Shown piece by piece: positions 17,585-25,701 of a stretch of 54,738 bases of DNA. Under the pieces are notes generated by a model. That model did not search any database, was not told the DNA's origin, and worked only from the letters and a program-made list of their open reading frames with translations. A program made the translations under genes and the position numbers. Each line of letters opens with the position of its first letter. Positions within the stretch are counted from its first letter, which is position 1. The stretch is taken from NCBI GenBank assembly GCA_934476455.1, contig CAKSNY010000014.1:1-54738 (forward strand), written 5' to 3'. Source of the DNA: an uncultured Clostridia bacterium. GTDB lineage: Bacteria; Bacillota; Clostridia; UMGS1883.

Positions 17585-19009
17585 ATGAAAAAATTTGATA
17601 CAAAGGTGCAGCATCTTAAATACAAGGTTCTGCGCGAGGTTGCACGCGAAGCCTGGAACGGTACGCTTCAAAAAAATGTGTTTAACATTCCGCACAGAAT
17701 TATTCCGGGAAACAAGCCCACAATGCGCTGCTGCGTATACAAGGAACGCGCTATTCTTTCCGACCGTGTGCGCATTGCAATGGGCTGCGATAACGATTTG
17801 CCCAACGTTATAGAAATAATAGAAACAGCATGCGACGAATGTCCGATGGGCGGTTACGAGGTTACAAACGCGTGCCGCGGCTGCCTGGCGCACCGCTGCG
17901 AGGACGTGTGCAGACGCGGGGCAATTTCTTTTGACCACAATCACGTTGCACATATAGATAAGTCCAAATGCATCGACTGCGGCGCCTGTTCAAAAGTCTG
18001 TCCATTCACCGCTATTGTAAACAGAAAACGTCCGTGCCAGAACGCCTGTAAGGTAAAGGCAATCTCTATGAATGAAAACAAGGCTGCAAAAATAGATAAC
18101 GACAAATGTATAGCCTGCGGCGCCTGCGTATATCAGTGTCCGTTCGGTGCAATAACCGATAAATCATATATTCTTGACGCCGTGAACATTATAAAAGAAA
18201 GCGAAAATAACAAAAAATACAAGGTTTTCGCAGTGGTTGCACCGGCTATTTCAAGCCAGTTTAAATATGCCAAGCTCGGTCAGGTGATAAAGGGGCTTAA
18301 AGAATTGGGCTTTTATACCGTTGTAGAGGCAGCACTCGGCGCGGATATGGTTGCCGCGTCGGAAGCTGAAGAGCTTTATGAAAAAGGTTTTCTTACAAGC
18401 TCGTGCTGTCCCGCATTTGTATCATATATTGAAAAAAACTTTCCCGATTTGGCGCCGCTTATATCGCACAACCCTTCCCCCATGGCGGCAATCGCAAAAT
18501 ATCTTAAGGAAAACGACGGTCCGTGCAAGGTTGTGTTCATAGGTCCCTGTACAGCAAAAAAGGAAGAAATTAAGCGTGAATCCGTAAAACCGTATGTTGA
18601 CTGTGTTCTTACATTTGAAGAGCTTCAGGCGCTTTTTGACAGTAAAGAACTTGATATTACCACCCTTCCCGAGGATGTTTTGGACAATGCCTCGTACTTC
18701 GGCAGAATATTTGCCCGCAGCGGCGGTCTTTCGGACGCTGTCAAAGAGGCTTTTAAGGAACTACAGCTTTCGGATTTTGACCTTAAAAGTGTTCCCTGCG
18801 ACGGAATAGAGGCATGCAGAACTGCGCTTTTGAAAAAGAGCAAGGGCGTGCTTGACGCAAACTTTATAGAGGGTATGGCATGCGTCGGCGGGTGTATCGG
18901 CGGCGCCGGCTGCCTTACGCACGGCGAGCGCAACAAGGCAGAGGTTGATAAATACGGCGAGGAAGCGCACGAAAAGACTATACAAGACGCTATATCAGTA
19001 CTGAAATAA
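17585..19009 (+). CDS. [FeFe] hydrogenase, group B
   Basis: 474 residues. The N-terminus has a Cys-rich segment (ACDECPMGG, ACRGCLAHRC, CRRG) and two ferredoxin-like clusters (CIDCGACSKVCPF; CIACGACVYQCPF), then the H-cluster domain with TSSCCPAFV, FIGPCTAKKEE and GMACVGGCIGGAGC. This matches the monomeric B-group family common in gut Clostridia; the exact direction (H2 production or uptake) is unsettled for this group. It is last in the rex-adhE-hydrogenase operon and its stop codon falls into the shared terminator palindrome at 19008. Confidence 0.93.
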   Translation: MKKFDTKVQHLKYKVLREVAREAWNGTLQKNVFNIPHRIIPGNKPTMRCCVYKERAILSDRVRIAMGCDNDLPNVIEIIETACDECPMGGYEVTNACRGCLAHRCEDVCRRGAISFDHNHVAHIDKSKCIDCGACSKVCPFTAIVNRKRPCQNACKVKAISMNENKAAKIDNDKCIACGACVYQCPFGAITDKSYILDAVNIIKESENNKKYKVFAVVAPAISSQFKYAKLGQVIKGLKELGFYTVVEAALGADMVAASEAEELYEKGFLTSSCCPAFVSYIEKNFPDLAPLISHNPSPMAAIAKYLKENDGPCKVVFIGPCTAKKEEIKRESVKPYVDCVLTFEELQALFDSKELDITTLPEDVLDNASYFGRIFARSGGLSDAVKEAFKELQLSDFDLKSVPCDGIEACRTALLKKSKGVLDANFIEGMACVGGCIGGAGCLTHGERNKAEVDKYGEEAHEKTIQDAISVLK

Positions 19010-19058
19010 AAAGGGGATGTTAAAAAAGTCAGTTGACTTTTTTAACATCCCCTTTTTT
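19008..19058. terminator. Bidirectional terminator palindrome, repeat family member B
   Basis: A near-perfect palindrome with A-run, GGGGATGTTAAAAAA arm, core GTCAGTTGAC, mirrored arm and T-run. It starts within the TAA of the hydrogenase gene and ends in the TAA of convergent dpaB, so it provides both stops and both terminators. The arm GGGGATGTTAAAAAAGTC recurs as a half copy at 54497-54514. Confidence 0.88.
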
Positions 19059-19635
19059 ACCTAAGTATGGGCTGCAACTGCTCTCCCTCGAGAGCTTTTT
19101 CCAGTGCCGGAAGAACAAAATCCCACTTTGCAACAAGGGAGGTGTTCTTACCTATCGGGTCATCCTGACCGAACGGAACAAAGTAAATATTTTTTGTATT
19201 CAGTAAAAGACCTATATTTTTGGCACTTGCGGAAAGCCCGTCATTGGTGGACGGTGCGATTATTACGGGGCGGTTATTTCTGAGCGTTGCTTTTGCCGCA
19301 AGCGGTACGCAGCCGCTTGTAATACCCGTAGCAATTTTTCCCAATGTGTTTCCGGTACAGGGCGCTATTAAAAGCGCGTCAATAAGCTTTTTTGGGCCGA
19401 TTGGCTCTGCAGCAGCAATGGTTGATATTATTTTGTTTTGACAAATGGCTTCAACCTCATCTATAAAATCACGGCATTTACCGAATCTTGTGTCGGTAGA
19501 AAATACGGTTTCGCTCATAATGGGCAAAATGTCGCAGCCGCGTTCTTTAATTTTATAAAGTGTATCTATTACAACTCTGAGTGTGCAGAAAGAGCCGGTC
19601 AGCGCAAATCCTATGCGTTTGGGGGATATATCCAT
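19057..19635 (-). CDS. dpaB: Dipicolinate synthase subunit B
   Basis: About 192 residues of the SpoVFB flavoprotein-like family: RIGFALTGSFCTL at the N-terminus, ALLIAPCTGNTLGKIATG and NIYFVPFGQDDP. With SpoVFA it makes dipicolinic acid, the spore-core chelator, in the mother cell. Start ATG at 19635 is preferred over the GTG at 19644 because AGTAAGGTG lies six bases upstream of it. The partner dpaA (spoVFA) normally sits directly upstream, but here that position is a 278-base non-coding gap followed by divergent nrdD. The neighbouring gap shows no clear SigK promoter by eye. Confidence 0.88.
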   Translation of the reverse strand: MDISPKRIGFALTGSFCTLRVVIDTLYKIKERGCDILPIMSETVFSTDTRFGKCRDFIDEVEAICQNKIISTIAAAEPIGPKKLIDALLIAPCTGNTLGKIATGITSGCVPLAAKATLRNNRPVIIAPSTNDGLSASAKNIGLLLNTKNIYFVPFGQDDPIGKNTSLVAKWDFVLPALEKALEGEQLQPILR

Positions 19636-19786
19636 ATATTTCACCTTACTTGCCGAAAATTTGCAGAATACTGCCTTCGTTATATTTTATTACTTAAAAT
19701 AAAAAAGGTGAAAAAATATTTTTAAAAAAACTTCTTGAAATTTGGAAAAACCCCTGTATAAAGGTATTTTCAGTACAAACCGTATG

Positions 19787-19838
19787 ATACAATATTTTGT
19801 AAAGGTCTATTGACAAAAACACTATATATTGTTATAAT
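19787..19838 (+). promoter_or_regulatory. nrdD promoter with tandem NrdR-like boxes
   Basis: A consensus promoter TTGACA (19810-19815), 17 bases, TATAAT (19833-19838). Two similar A/T-rich imperfect palindromes, ATACAATATTTTGTA (19787-19801) and ACACTATATATTGTT (19819-19833), start 32 bases (three helical turns) apart; the second fills the promoter spacer. Tandem boxes at this spacing upstream of ribonucleotide reductase genes are typical of NrdR sites. NrdR itself is not encoded in the window. Confidence 0.78.
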
Positions 19839-19913
19839 AGTATAGCACGAGGCGGTCGGACGAATATTTTGGATTTGACCGGGTGAAAAAGAGAAATTAC
19901 GGGGGGGTTAATA

Positions 19914-22088
19914 ATGAAAATTATAAAGAGAAGCGGTGCCGAGGTCGTATTCGACCCGCAAAAAATTGTAGTAGCCGTAACCAAGGCTAATGAAAGCGTT
20001 GTTCCGAGCAGCCGTATGTCCGCTGTGCAGATAAAGCGTATTGCGGAGGACGTTGAAAGTGCCGCAGTGAACATTAACCGCTCTTTAAGCGTTGAAGAAA
20101 TACAAGATATGGTAGAAGACCAGATAATGAATCAGCGTGCGTTTGACGTTGCACGAAGATACATTACATACCGTTATACACGTGCGCTTGTAAGAAAATC
20201 CAATACAACGGACGACCAGATATTAAGCCTTATAGAATGCAACAATGAAGAAGTAAAACAGGAAAATTCCAATAAAAACCCTACAGTAAACAGCGTTCAG
20301 CGCGACTATATGGCGGGAGAGGTAAGTAAAGATATAACAAAAAGGCTTCTTTTGCCGCCCGATATTGTGGAGGCACACGAGCAGGGCATAATCCATTTTC
20401 ACGATGCGGATTATTTTGCGCAGCATATGCACAACTGCGACCTTGTAAATTTGGAGGATATGCTTCAAAACGGTACGGTTATAAGCGGCACCATGATAGA
20501 AAAGCCGCACAGCTTTTCAACGGCGTGCAATATTTCAACGCAGATTATAGCACAGGTTGCTTCGTGCCAGTACGGCGGGCAAAGCATAAGCCTTACACAT
20601 CTTGCCCCGTTTGTTGATGTAAGCCGCAAAAAAATTCGCCGCCAGGTGGAGGACGAGCTTGGAAAGCTTGAAGGCATAACAGAGGAAGAAATAGCCCATA
20701 TTACCGAACGCAGATTGCGCGAAGAGGTAAAAAACGGCGTGCAGATGATACAGTACCAGGTGGTAACGCTTATGACGACAAACGGGCAAGCACCGTTTGT
20801 AACCGTGTTTATGTATCTTAACGAAGCGAAAAATGAACAGGAAAAGCGCGACCTGGCACTTATAATAGAAGAAACGCTTAAACAGCGCTATAAGGGTGTA
20901 AAAAACGAAAAGGGAATATGGATAACACCGGCATTCCCGAAGCTTATATATGTGCTTGAGGATGATAATATTACAAAGGACGGAAAGTATTATTATCTTA
21001 CCGAGCTTGCGGCAAAATGCACCGCAAAGAGAATGGTGCCGGACTATATTTCCGAAAAGATAATGCTTAAAAATAAAGTAGACAAAAACGGCGAGGGGCA
21101 CTGCTACACCTGTATGGGATGCAGAAGCTTTTTAACGCCCTACGTGGACGAAAACGGAAAGCCGAAGTATTACGGAAGATTTAACCAGGGTGTTGTAACG
21201 GTAAACCTTGTTGATATAGGGCTTTCGGCAGACGGAAATATTGAAAGGTTCTGGAAAATATTTGACGACAGAATGGAGCTTTGCCACCGTGCGCTTCAAT
21301 GCAGGCACGAAAGGCTTACGGGCACCGTTTCCGATGCTGCGCCGATTCTTTGGCAGCACGGTGCGCTTTTAAGGCTTAAAAAGGGTGAAAAGATTGACAA
21401 ATATCTTCACGGCGGATATTCTACGCTCTCGCTGGGATACGCCGGTCTGTGGGAATGTGTTTACAGCCTTACCGGCAAAAAGCTTACGGAGCCCGAGGGG
21501 GAGGCGATGGGGCTTCTCATTATGCAAAAGCTTAACGATTATACCGCAAAGTGGAAGAAAGAAGAAAATATTGATTATTCGCTTTACGGCACGCCGCTTG
21601 AAAGCACAACGTATAAATTTGCAAAGTGTTTGCAGCAGCGCTTTGGCATAAGAAAAGGAATTACAGATAAAAACTATATTACAAACAGTTATCACGTACA
21701 CGTAACGGAAAATATAGACGCATTTCAAAAGCTTGCACTGGAGGCAAAATTCCAGGCACTTTCTCCGGGTGGGGCAATATCTTATGTAGAAGTGCCGAAT
21801 ATGCAAAACAATATAGACGCTGTAATATCCGTAATGCAGTTTATTTACGACAACATTATGTACGCAGAACTGAATACGAAAAGCGATTTTTGCCAGGAGT
21901 GCGGCTTTGACGGTGAAATAGAAATACGCGAGGATGAGGACGGCAAGCTTATATGGCGCTGCCCCAACTGCGGAAACACAGACCAAAGCAAGCTTAACAT
22001 TGCAAGAAGAACCTGCGGGTACATAGGAACACAGTTTTGGAATCAGGGCAGAACGCAGGAAATTAAGGAGCGTGTGCTGCATCTGTAA
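19914..22088 (+). CDS. nrdD: Anaerobic ribonucleoside-triphosphate reductase
   Basis: 724 residues. An N-terminal ATP-cone (KIIKRSGAEVVFDPQKI, about 1-95) is followed by the ten-stranded barrel of class III reductases. A zinc site is formed by CQECG and CPNCG, and the glycyl radical lies in RRTCGYIGTQFWNQGR near the C-terminus. It makes all four deoxynucleotides without oxygen. Ribosome site GGGGGGG. The operon continues with its activase nrdG and dut, linking dNTP synthesis with dUTP removal. It is one of two glycyl radical enzymes in the window. Confidence 0.97.
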   Translation: MKIIKRSGAEVVFDPQKIVVAVTKANESVVPSSRMSAVQIKRIAEDVESAAVNINRSLSVEEIQDMVEDQIMNQRAFDVARRYITYRYTRALVRKSNTTDDQILSLIECNNEEVKQENSNKNPTVNSVQRDYMAGEVSKDITKRLLLPPDIVEAHEQGIIHFHDADYFAQHMHNCDLVNLEDMLQNGTVISGTMIEKPHSFSTACNISTQIIAQVASCQYGGQSISLTHLAPFVDVSRKKIRRQVEDELGKLEGITEEEIAHITERRLREEVKNGVQMIQYQVVTLMTTNGQAPFVTVFMYLNEAKNEQEKRDLALIIEETLKQRYKGVKNEKGIWITPAFPKLIYVLEDDNITKDGKYYYLTELAAKCTAKRMVPDYISEKIMLKNKVDKNGEGHCYTCMGCRSFLTPYVDENGKPKYYGRFNQGVVTVNLVDIGLSADGNIERFWKIFDDRMELCHRALQCRHERLTGTVSDAAPILWQHGALLRLKKGEKIDKYLHGGYSTLSLGYAGLWECVYSLTGKKLTEPEGEAMGLLIMQKLNDYTAKWKKEENIDYSLYGTPLESTTYKFAKCLQQRFGIRKGITDKNYITNSYHVHVTENIDAFQKLALEAKFQALSPGGAISYVEVPNMQNNIDAVISVMQFIYDNIMYAELNTKSDFCQECGFDGEIEIREDEDGKLIWRCPNCGNTDQSKLNIARRTCGYIGTQFWNQGRTQEIKERVLHL

Positions 22089-22109
22089 GTATTGAGAGAA
22101 GGCAAAACA

Positions 22110-22670
22110 ATGAATTACGCAGCCGTAAAGAAAAATGATATAGCAAACGGCCCGGGGGTAAGGGTTTCGATATTTGTAAGCGGATGCCGCCACCGTTGCC
22201 CGGGATGCTTTAATAAAGAGGCGCAAAACTTTACGGCGGGAGAGCCGTATACGGAAAAGGTGGAACAGGACATCATCTCGGCGGCAAGTGCGGATTACGT
22301 AGCGGGGCTGTCGCTTTTGGGCGGAGAGCCTTTTGAAAGGGAGAACCGCGCAGGGCTTTTGCAGCTTTGCAAAAATTTCAGAAAAACGTATCCGAATAAA
22401 ACGATATGGTGTTACACAGGCTTTTCATTTGAAGAGCTTTTGGAAAAAGAACAAAAAGGAGAAGATAATGTTCGTGCTCTTTTGGAGCAAATTGATATTT
22501 TGGTTGACGGACGTTTTGAGAAGGACAAAAAAAGTGCAGCTTTGCTTTTTCGGGGTTCGTCAAATCAGAGAATAATAGATGTTAAAAAAACGCTTTCCTG
22601 CGGAAAGGCGGTAATTGCAAAAGGAAAGTGGGAACGTACTATGGGGCGCGGAGGTATTGAGGAGGCATAA
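22110..22670 (+). CDS. nrdG: Anaerobic ribonucleotide reductase activating protein
   Basis: About 186 residues. Radical-SAM cluster motif CRHRCPGC (C-x3-C-x2-C) follows the NrdG-typical NDIANGPGVRVSIFVSGC, and GGEP occurs as LLGGEPFE. It generates the glycyl radical on NrdD using S-adenosylmethionine. The start ATG at 22110 fits GAGAGAAGG and family alignments; an in-frame alternative start lies six codons upstream. The C-terminal part is slightly longer than in E. coli NrdG. Confidence 0.95.
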   Translation: MNYAAVKKNDIANGPGVRVSIFVSGCRHRCPGCFNKEAQNFTAGEPYTEKVEQDIISAASADYVAGLSLLGGEPFERENRAGLLQLCKNFRKTYPNKTIWCYTGFSFEELLEKEQKGEDNVRALLEQIDILVDGRFEKDKKSAALLFRGSSNQRIIDVKKTLSCGKAVIAKGKWERTMGRGGIEEA

Positions 22671-22675
22671 TAAGT

Positions 22676-23122
22676 ATGAAATATTCCGTAAGAATAAAAA
22701 AACTTAATAAAAATGCGCGCACACCGTCATACGGGTCGGAATGTGCGGCGGGGGCAGACCTTTGCGCCTGTACCGACGGGAAGAAAATTACAATAGCACC
22801 GCACACATCGCAGTTTATCCACACGGGTATAGCGGTTGAAATCCCGACAGGGTTTGCGGGGCTTGTATACGCCCGCAGCGGAATTGCATGTAAAAGGTCA
22901 CTGGCACCCGCAAACAAGGTAGGCGTTATAGACAGCGACTACCGCGGTGAAATTATGGTGGTTTTACATAACCATTCGGACGAGGAACAGTATATAGAGG
23001 ACGGAGAACGGATTGCGCAGCTTGTGATAACACCGTATGTAACGGCAGTGTTTGACGAGGTTGACGAGCTTTTTGAAACCACCCGCGGAGAGGGCGGTTT
23101 TGGTTCTACCGGAAGAAAATAA
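22676..23122 (+). CDS. dut: dUTP diphosphatase
   Basis: 148 residues of the trimeric dUTPase family: ECAAGADLCA (motif 1), ARSGIACKRSL (motif 2), VGVIDSDYRGEI (motif 3, catalytic Asp), ERIAQLVITP (motif 4) and RGEGGFGSTGR (motif 5). It hydrolyses dUTP to dUMP, limiting uracil in DNA and feeding thymidylate synthesis. It begins five bases after nrdG. Its TAA is immediately followed by the 42-base palindrome at 23123. Confidence 0.96.
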   Translation: MKYSVRIKKLNKNARTPSYGSECAAGADLCACTDGKKITIAPHTSQFIHTGIAVEIPTGFAGLVYARSGIACKRSLAPANKVGVIDSDYRGEIMVVLHNHSDEEQYIEDGERIAQLVITPYVTAVFDEVDELFETTRGEGGFGSTGRK

Positions 23123-23164
23123 AAATGAGCTGTAAAAAGTCAATTGACTTTTTACAGCTCATTT
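23123..23164. terminator. Perfect 42-base palindrome, repeat family member C
   Basis: Each 21-base arm is the exact reverse complement of the other (AAATGAGCTGTAAAAA, then GTCAA at the centre). It starts at the base following the dut stop codon and probably terminates that transcript. It shares GAGCTG ends and the GTCAATTGAC core with the palindromes at 96 and 37698. Confidence 0.88.
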
Positions 23165-23168
23165 ACTC

Positions 23169-23210
23169 AAGGGGATAGGAAAAAAGCTCCACTTTTTTAA
23201 CATCCCCCTT
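23169..23210. repeat. Second hairpin, GGGGAT type (family member F)
   Basis: AAGGGGAT pairs with ATCCCCCTT and AAAAAAG with CTTTTTT-like sequence around a short loop (GCTCCAC). One arm equals the flank of the palindrome at 96 (GGGGATAGGAAAAAAGCT, reverse complement at 69-86), so the pair of hairpins here seems to be one compound repeat unit of which other loci keep parts. Confidence 0.65.
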
Positions 23211-23211
23211 T

Positions 23212-23486
23212 AGCCACAGCCCGGTAAGGAAGTATTGCCCTGATAAACATCCTTTTTGCGAATTTCTGTGTTAAAAAAAGCTCGAAATCCGACAGGATTA
23301 CTCGCTTTTTTGCCTTGAAATTCATCAAAAATTATTGTTTACAGGGTGCAAAGCAGTTTTGAATGTCGGAGTTTAAGATTTAGGCAAGCAAAAAGGCACC
23401 GTGACTTATGTATACGGTGTCTTTTTTGCGAAGTATAAACTTAAAATACGGCTTCAAAACCAATGCTTCCTTATCGGGTTGTGGCT
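23212..23486. mobile_element. Putative 275-bp MITE-like element
   Basis: The 26-base ends (23212-23237 and 23461-23486) are inverted repeats of each other with three mismatches, all transitions. No convincing gene is present between them. Inside are a nested hairpin (GAATTTC 23260-23266 with GAAATTC 23317-23323, enclosing AAAAAAAGCTCG...CGCTTTTTT) and a second terminator-like stem (23388-23402 with 23414-23429). It fills most of the 368-base gap between dut and the DeoR gene and ends four bases from the DeoR stop. A non-autonomous transposable element is the best guess; a folded RNA or terminator array is the alternative. Confidence 0.55.
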
Positions 23487-23490
23487 TTTA

Positions 23491-24255
23491 TTACTGCGCA
23501 TATATGAGCCTTGCCCCTGCATCTTCTATCTTTCGTGCAAAGTCCGGGTCTATCTGCTCATCCGTTACAAAATAATCTATCTCCTCAAAAGAGGCAAGCT
23601 TTGCAAAGCCCACGCGCCCTATCTTGGAATGTTCGCAAACATATATTTTTTGCTGTGCGTTTTTCATCATGCATTTTTTCATTGCACATTCCTGCTCTAC
23701 GCTGTCTAATATTCCGGCTTCGCTTGTCACCCCGCGCGAGCTGAAAAACAGCTTGTTTGCAAAATATCTTTCGCGGACTGTGCTTTCCGCCATTCCTCCT
23801 ACGAACGAACGGTTTTCTCCGACCAAGCCGCCTGTGCCTATAACCCTTATTCCCGGCGCGGTGCAAAGAAAGTCTATCGTTTGCACCGAATTTGTTACCA
23901 CGGTTATATTTTGCATATTTTTAAGCTCATGTGCTATGTAGTACGTTGTGGTTGACGCGTCAAGGAAAATTGTGTCGCCGGGAACTATAAGCTCCGCCGC
24001 GGCACGTGCAACGCGCTGCTTTTGCAATACGTTAAGCTTTTTTCTTTTTTCTATCGAGGGTTCCTGTTTGTTGTCGTCAATCGGCACGGCACCGCCGTGC
24101 GTACGAAGCAGCTTTTCCTGTTTTTCCAGCTTTTCCAAATCACGGCGCACGGTTTCCTCTGCTACGCCGAACTCTCCGCTGAGCCTGCTTACGCTTACTG
24201 CCCCCTGTGTGCGCAAAAGCTCCATAATATGCTGTTGGCGCTCTATCGCAAACAT
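23491..24255 (-). CDS. DeoR-family transcriptional regulator of the microcompartment locus
   Basis: 254 residues. N-terminal DeoR helix-turn-helix (ERQQHIMELLRTQGAVSV; FGVAEETVRRDLEKLE) and a C-terminal sugar-phosphate sensor domain of the isomerase fold (GDTIFLDASTTTYYIA; VTNSVQTIDFL; FSSRGVTSEAGI). DeoR proteins usually repress sugar operons and respond to a phosphorylated sugar; FucR and similar proteins are cousins. It is the last gene of the microcompartment cluster, 21 bases after pduL, so the inducer is probably a fucose- or rhamnose-derived phosphate. The 10-bp direct repeats at 36343-36361 are its candidate target. Confidence 0.9.
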   Translation of the reverse strand: MFAIERQQHIMELLRTQGAVSVSRLSGEFGVAEETVRRDLEKLEKQEKLLRTHGGAVPIDDNKQEPSIEKRKKLNVLQKQRVARAAAELIVPGDTIFLDASTTTYYIAHELKNMQNITVVTNSVQTIDFLCTAPGIRVIGTGGLVGENRSFVGGMAESTVRERYFANKLFFSSRGVTSEAGILDSVEQECAMKKCMMKNAQQKIYVCEHSKIGRVGFAKLASFEEIDYFVTDEQIDPDFARKIEDAGARLIYAQ

Positions 24256-24276
24256 ACTTCTCCTCTCCCCAACCTT

Positions 24277-24909
24277 TTATTTTTTCACAAGTGTTACCAT
24301 ATCTCCGTTTTTCAATCCGGCGCTGTTAGCGTCGTCTGTATCTATATGCATTTCAACGTTGAAATCGTCACGGACGCGAATTTGTACATCGTAAAACTTT
24401 GTTGTCTTTTCCTTTCCGTGACATATAACGTCCACATAATCTCCGTCTTTAATTTCATGTTTGAGCGCGTAATCCGGCGTAAGGTGAATGTGTCTGTTTG
24501 CGATTATTACGCCTTCCTTTAAATATACGCTGCCTTTGGGGCCTACCACAACAATGCGCTCGCTGCCCTTTACATCACCCGAGGGGCGAACCGGCGGGCT
24601 TACCTTAAGCACGAATGTATCGGTACGTGATATTTCAACCTGGGTGTTTTTTCTGACAGGTCCGAGTACACGCACTTTTTCAATCGCCTTTAAAGACGGA
24701 CCTACAAGCGTTACCGTTTCCTCGGAAGCATACTCGCGCCCCATAAGCGTTTTCTTTTTGGTAAGCTCGTACCCTTTTCCGAAAAGAATATCCAAATGCT
24801 CGCGTGAAAGATGTATATGGCGCTGTGAAATGCCTATTTTAACGTCACCCGTATTTTTATATTCATCCGAAACCTTTTTAACAATCTTTTCTATTTCAGC
24901 AATGTCCAT
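24277..24909 (-). CDS. pduL: Microcompartment phosphate propanoyltransferase (PduL)
   Basis: 210 residues. The duplicated PduL fold is seen: IGISQRHIHLSREH with metal-binding His residues and, near residue 138, IANRHIHLTPDYA. It converts propionyl-CoA and phosphate to propionyl phosphate, recycling CoA inside the shell and allowing ATP formation by an acetate/propionate kinase. The first 15 residues (IAEIEKIVKKVSDEY) form an amphipathic helix like those of the neighbouring aldehyde and alcohol dehydrogenases, a likely encapsulation peptide. Ribosome site AGGAGGACC. Confidence 0.94.
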   Translation of the reverse strand: MDIAEIEKIVKKVSDEYKNTGDVKIGISQRHIHLSREHLDILFGKGYELTKKKTLMGREYASEETVTLVGPSLKAIEKVRVLGPVRKNTQVEISRTDTFVLKVSPPVRPSGDVKGSERIVVVGPKGSVYLKEGVIIANRHIHLTPDYALKHEIKDGDYVDVICHGKEKTTKFYDVQIRVRDDFNVEMHIDTDDANSAGLKNGDMVTLVKK

Positions 24910-25061
24910 CTCAGGTCCTCCTCTTATTAAGCCCTATGCCTCTCCATTTGAAAAATTAAAGTCTTTCCGGCTTGCCGCCTTTAAATGTACCGGTGTTTAA
25001 GCAAACTGAAAGATTGACAAAACATCCATCGTCAGGCAATGCGTGTTCGAGTTCCGTTTGC

Positions 25062-25337
25062 TTAGGCATCAAGGTCAAAAAATTTCATTACCTCTCCGTG
25101 CGGGTTTGCAATAATTTCGCACCCGTAAACATCGCCCAGCTTTTGCGCCTGAACGCGACCCGCTTCTATTGCGGCTTTCACGGAAGAAACCTGCCCCATT
25201 ACCACAAATGTAACCAGCCTTCCGCCGAGGCGTTTTTCAGTATGTATAATTCTTACATCGGCAGCTTTAAGCATTGCATCAAGCCCGCTTATTGCCGCTA
25301 CAAGCCCCTGTACCTCGAGTATTCCTATCGAGCTCAT
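25062..25337 (-). CDS. Bacterial microcompartment hexamer shell protein (BMC-H)
   Basis: 91 residues with one BMC domain: IGILEVQGLVAAISGLDAMLKAA, beta strand VTFVVMGQVSSVKAAIEAG, and the C-terminal CEIIANPHGEV. It forms hexamers tiling the shell. The central-pore loop region (EKRLGGR) is charged, unlike the EKIGSG of the two BMC-H proteins at 29300-29941, so permeability probably differs. The start overlaps the preceding BMC gene by four bases (ATGA). A 152-base gap with an 8-bp inverted repeat (AAGCAAAC / GTTTGCTT) separates it from pduL. Confidence 0.92.
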   Translation of the reverse strand: MSSIGILEVQGLVAAISGLDAMLKAADVRIIHTEKRLGGRLVTFVVMGQVSSVKAAIEAGRVQAQKLGDVYGCEIIANPHGEVMKFFDLDA

Positions 25338-25669
25338 TTCTTCACCAACTTTTTATTGAACTTATCCCTGTTTATATCAAGCAAATATGCCATCTTTTCT
25401 GTCTGGTCATCAGGGCGCGGTATGATGTGCGAAACAATATACTTTCCGTCTTTTTCCGCGTATGCCTTTCCCGCTGCGATCGCAGCCTCCACGGCTGAAG
25501 TATCCCCTTCTATTTTTACCTCCATTACAAGCGGTGCGGGAACGTCTGTCCTTATGGGACGGTTGCGGTCAAACGCAATCACCGCCACATCGGCAGCCTT
25601 TGCCATAACGTCTGCCACACAAAGCGCCGTTGTAAAACTGTAAACCTCTATCATTCCGAGAGCTTTCAT
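25334..25669 (-). CDS. BMC-H shell protein with extended loop and tail
   Basis: 111 residues. The BMC domain opens MKALGMIEVYSFTTALCVAD; between the second and third strands there is an expanded segment (DRNRPIRTDVPAP) and after the domain a basic tail (DINRDKFNKKLVKK). The longer loop and tail set it apart from ordinary BMC-H proteins and could face the lumen or shape a pore. Ribosome site GGAGATT. It is translationally coupled to the following BMC-H gene. Confidence 0.85.
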   Translation of the reverse strand: MKALGMIEVYSFTTALCVADVMAKAADVAVIAFDRNRPIRTDVPAPLVMEVKIEGDTSAVEAAIAAGKAYAEKDGKYIVSHIIPRPDDQTEKMAYLLDINRDKFNKKLVKK

Positions 25670-25701
25670 AAGCTAAATCTCCATTTCCGGATTATAATAT
25701 A

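Noticed and set aside
21369..22226. Open frame antisense to nrdD (285 codons)
   Set aside because: It is a shadow of nrdD and the nrdG start; no ribosome site, no recognisable domain.
23401..23709. 102-codon frame across the MITE-like element and the deoR end
   Set aside because: Antisense to deoR for most of its length and begins in a hairpin; no domain.
24910..25061. Promoter or terminator in the 152-base gap before pduL
   Set aside because: Only an 8-bp inverted repeat far apart and no convincing -35/-10 pair or U-run could be seen.
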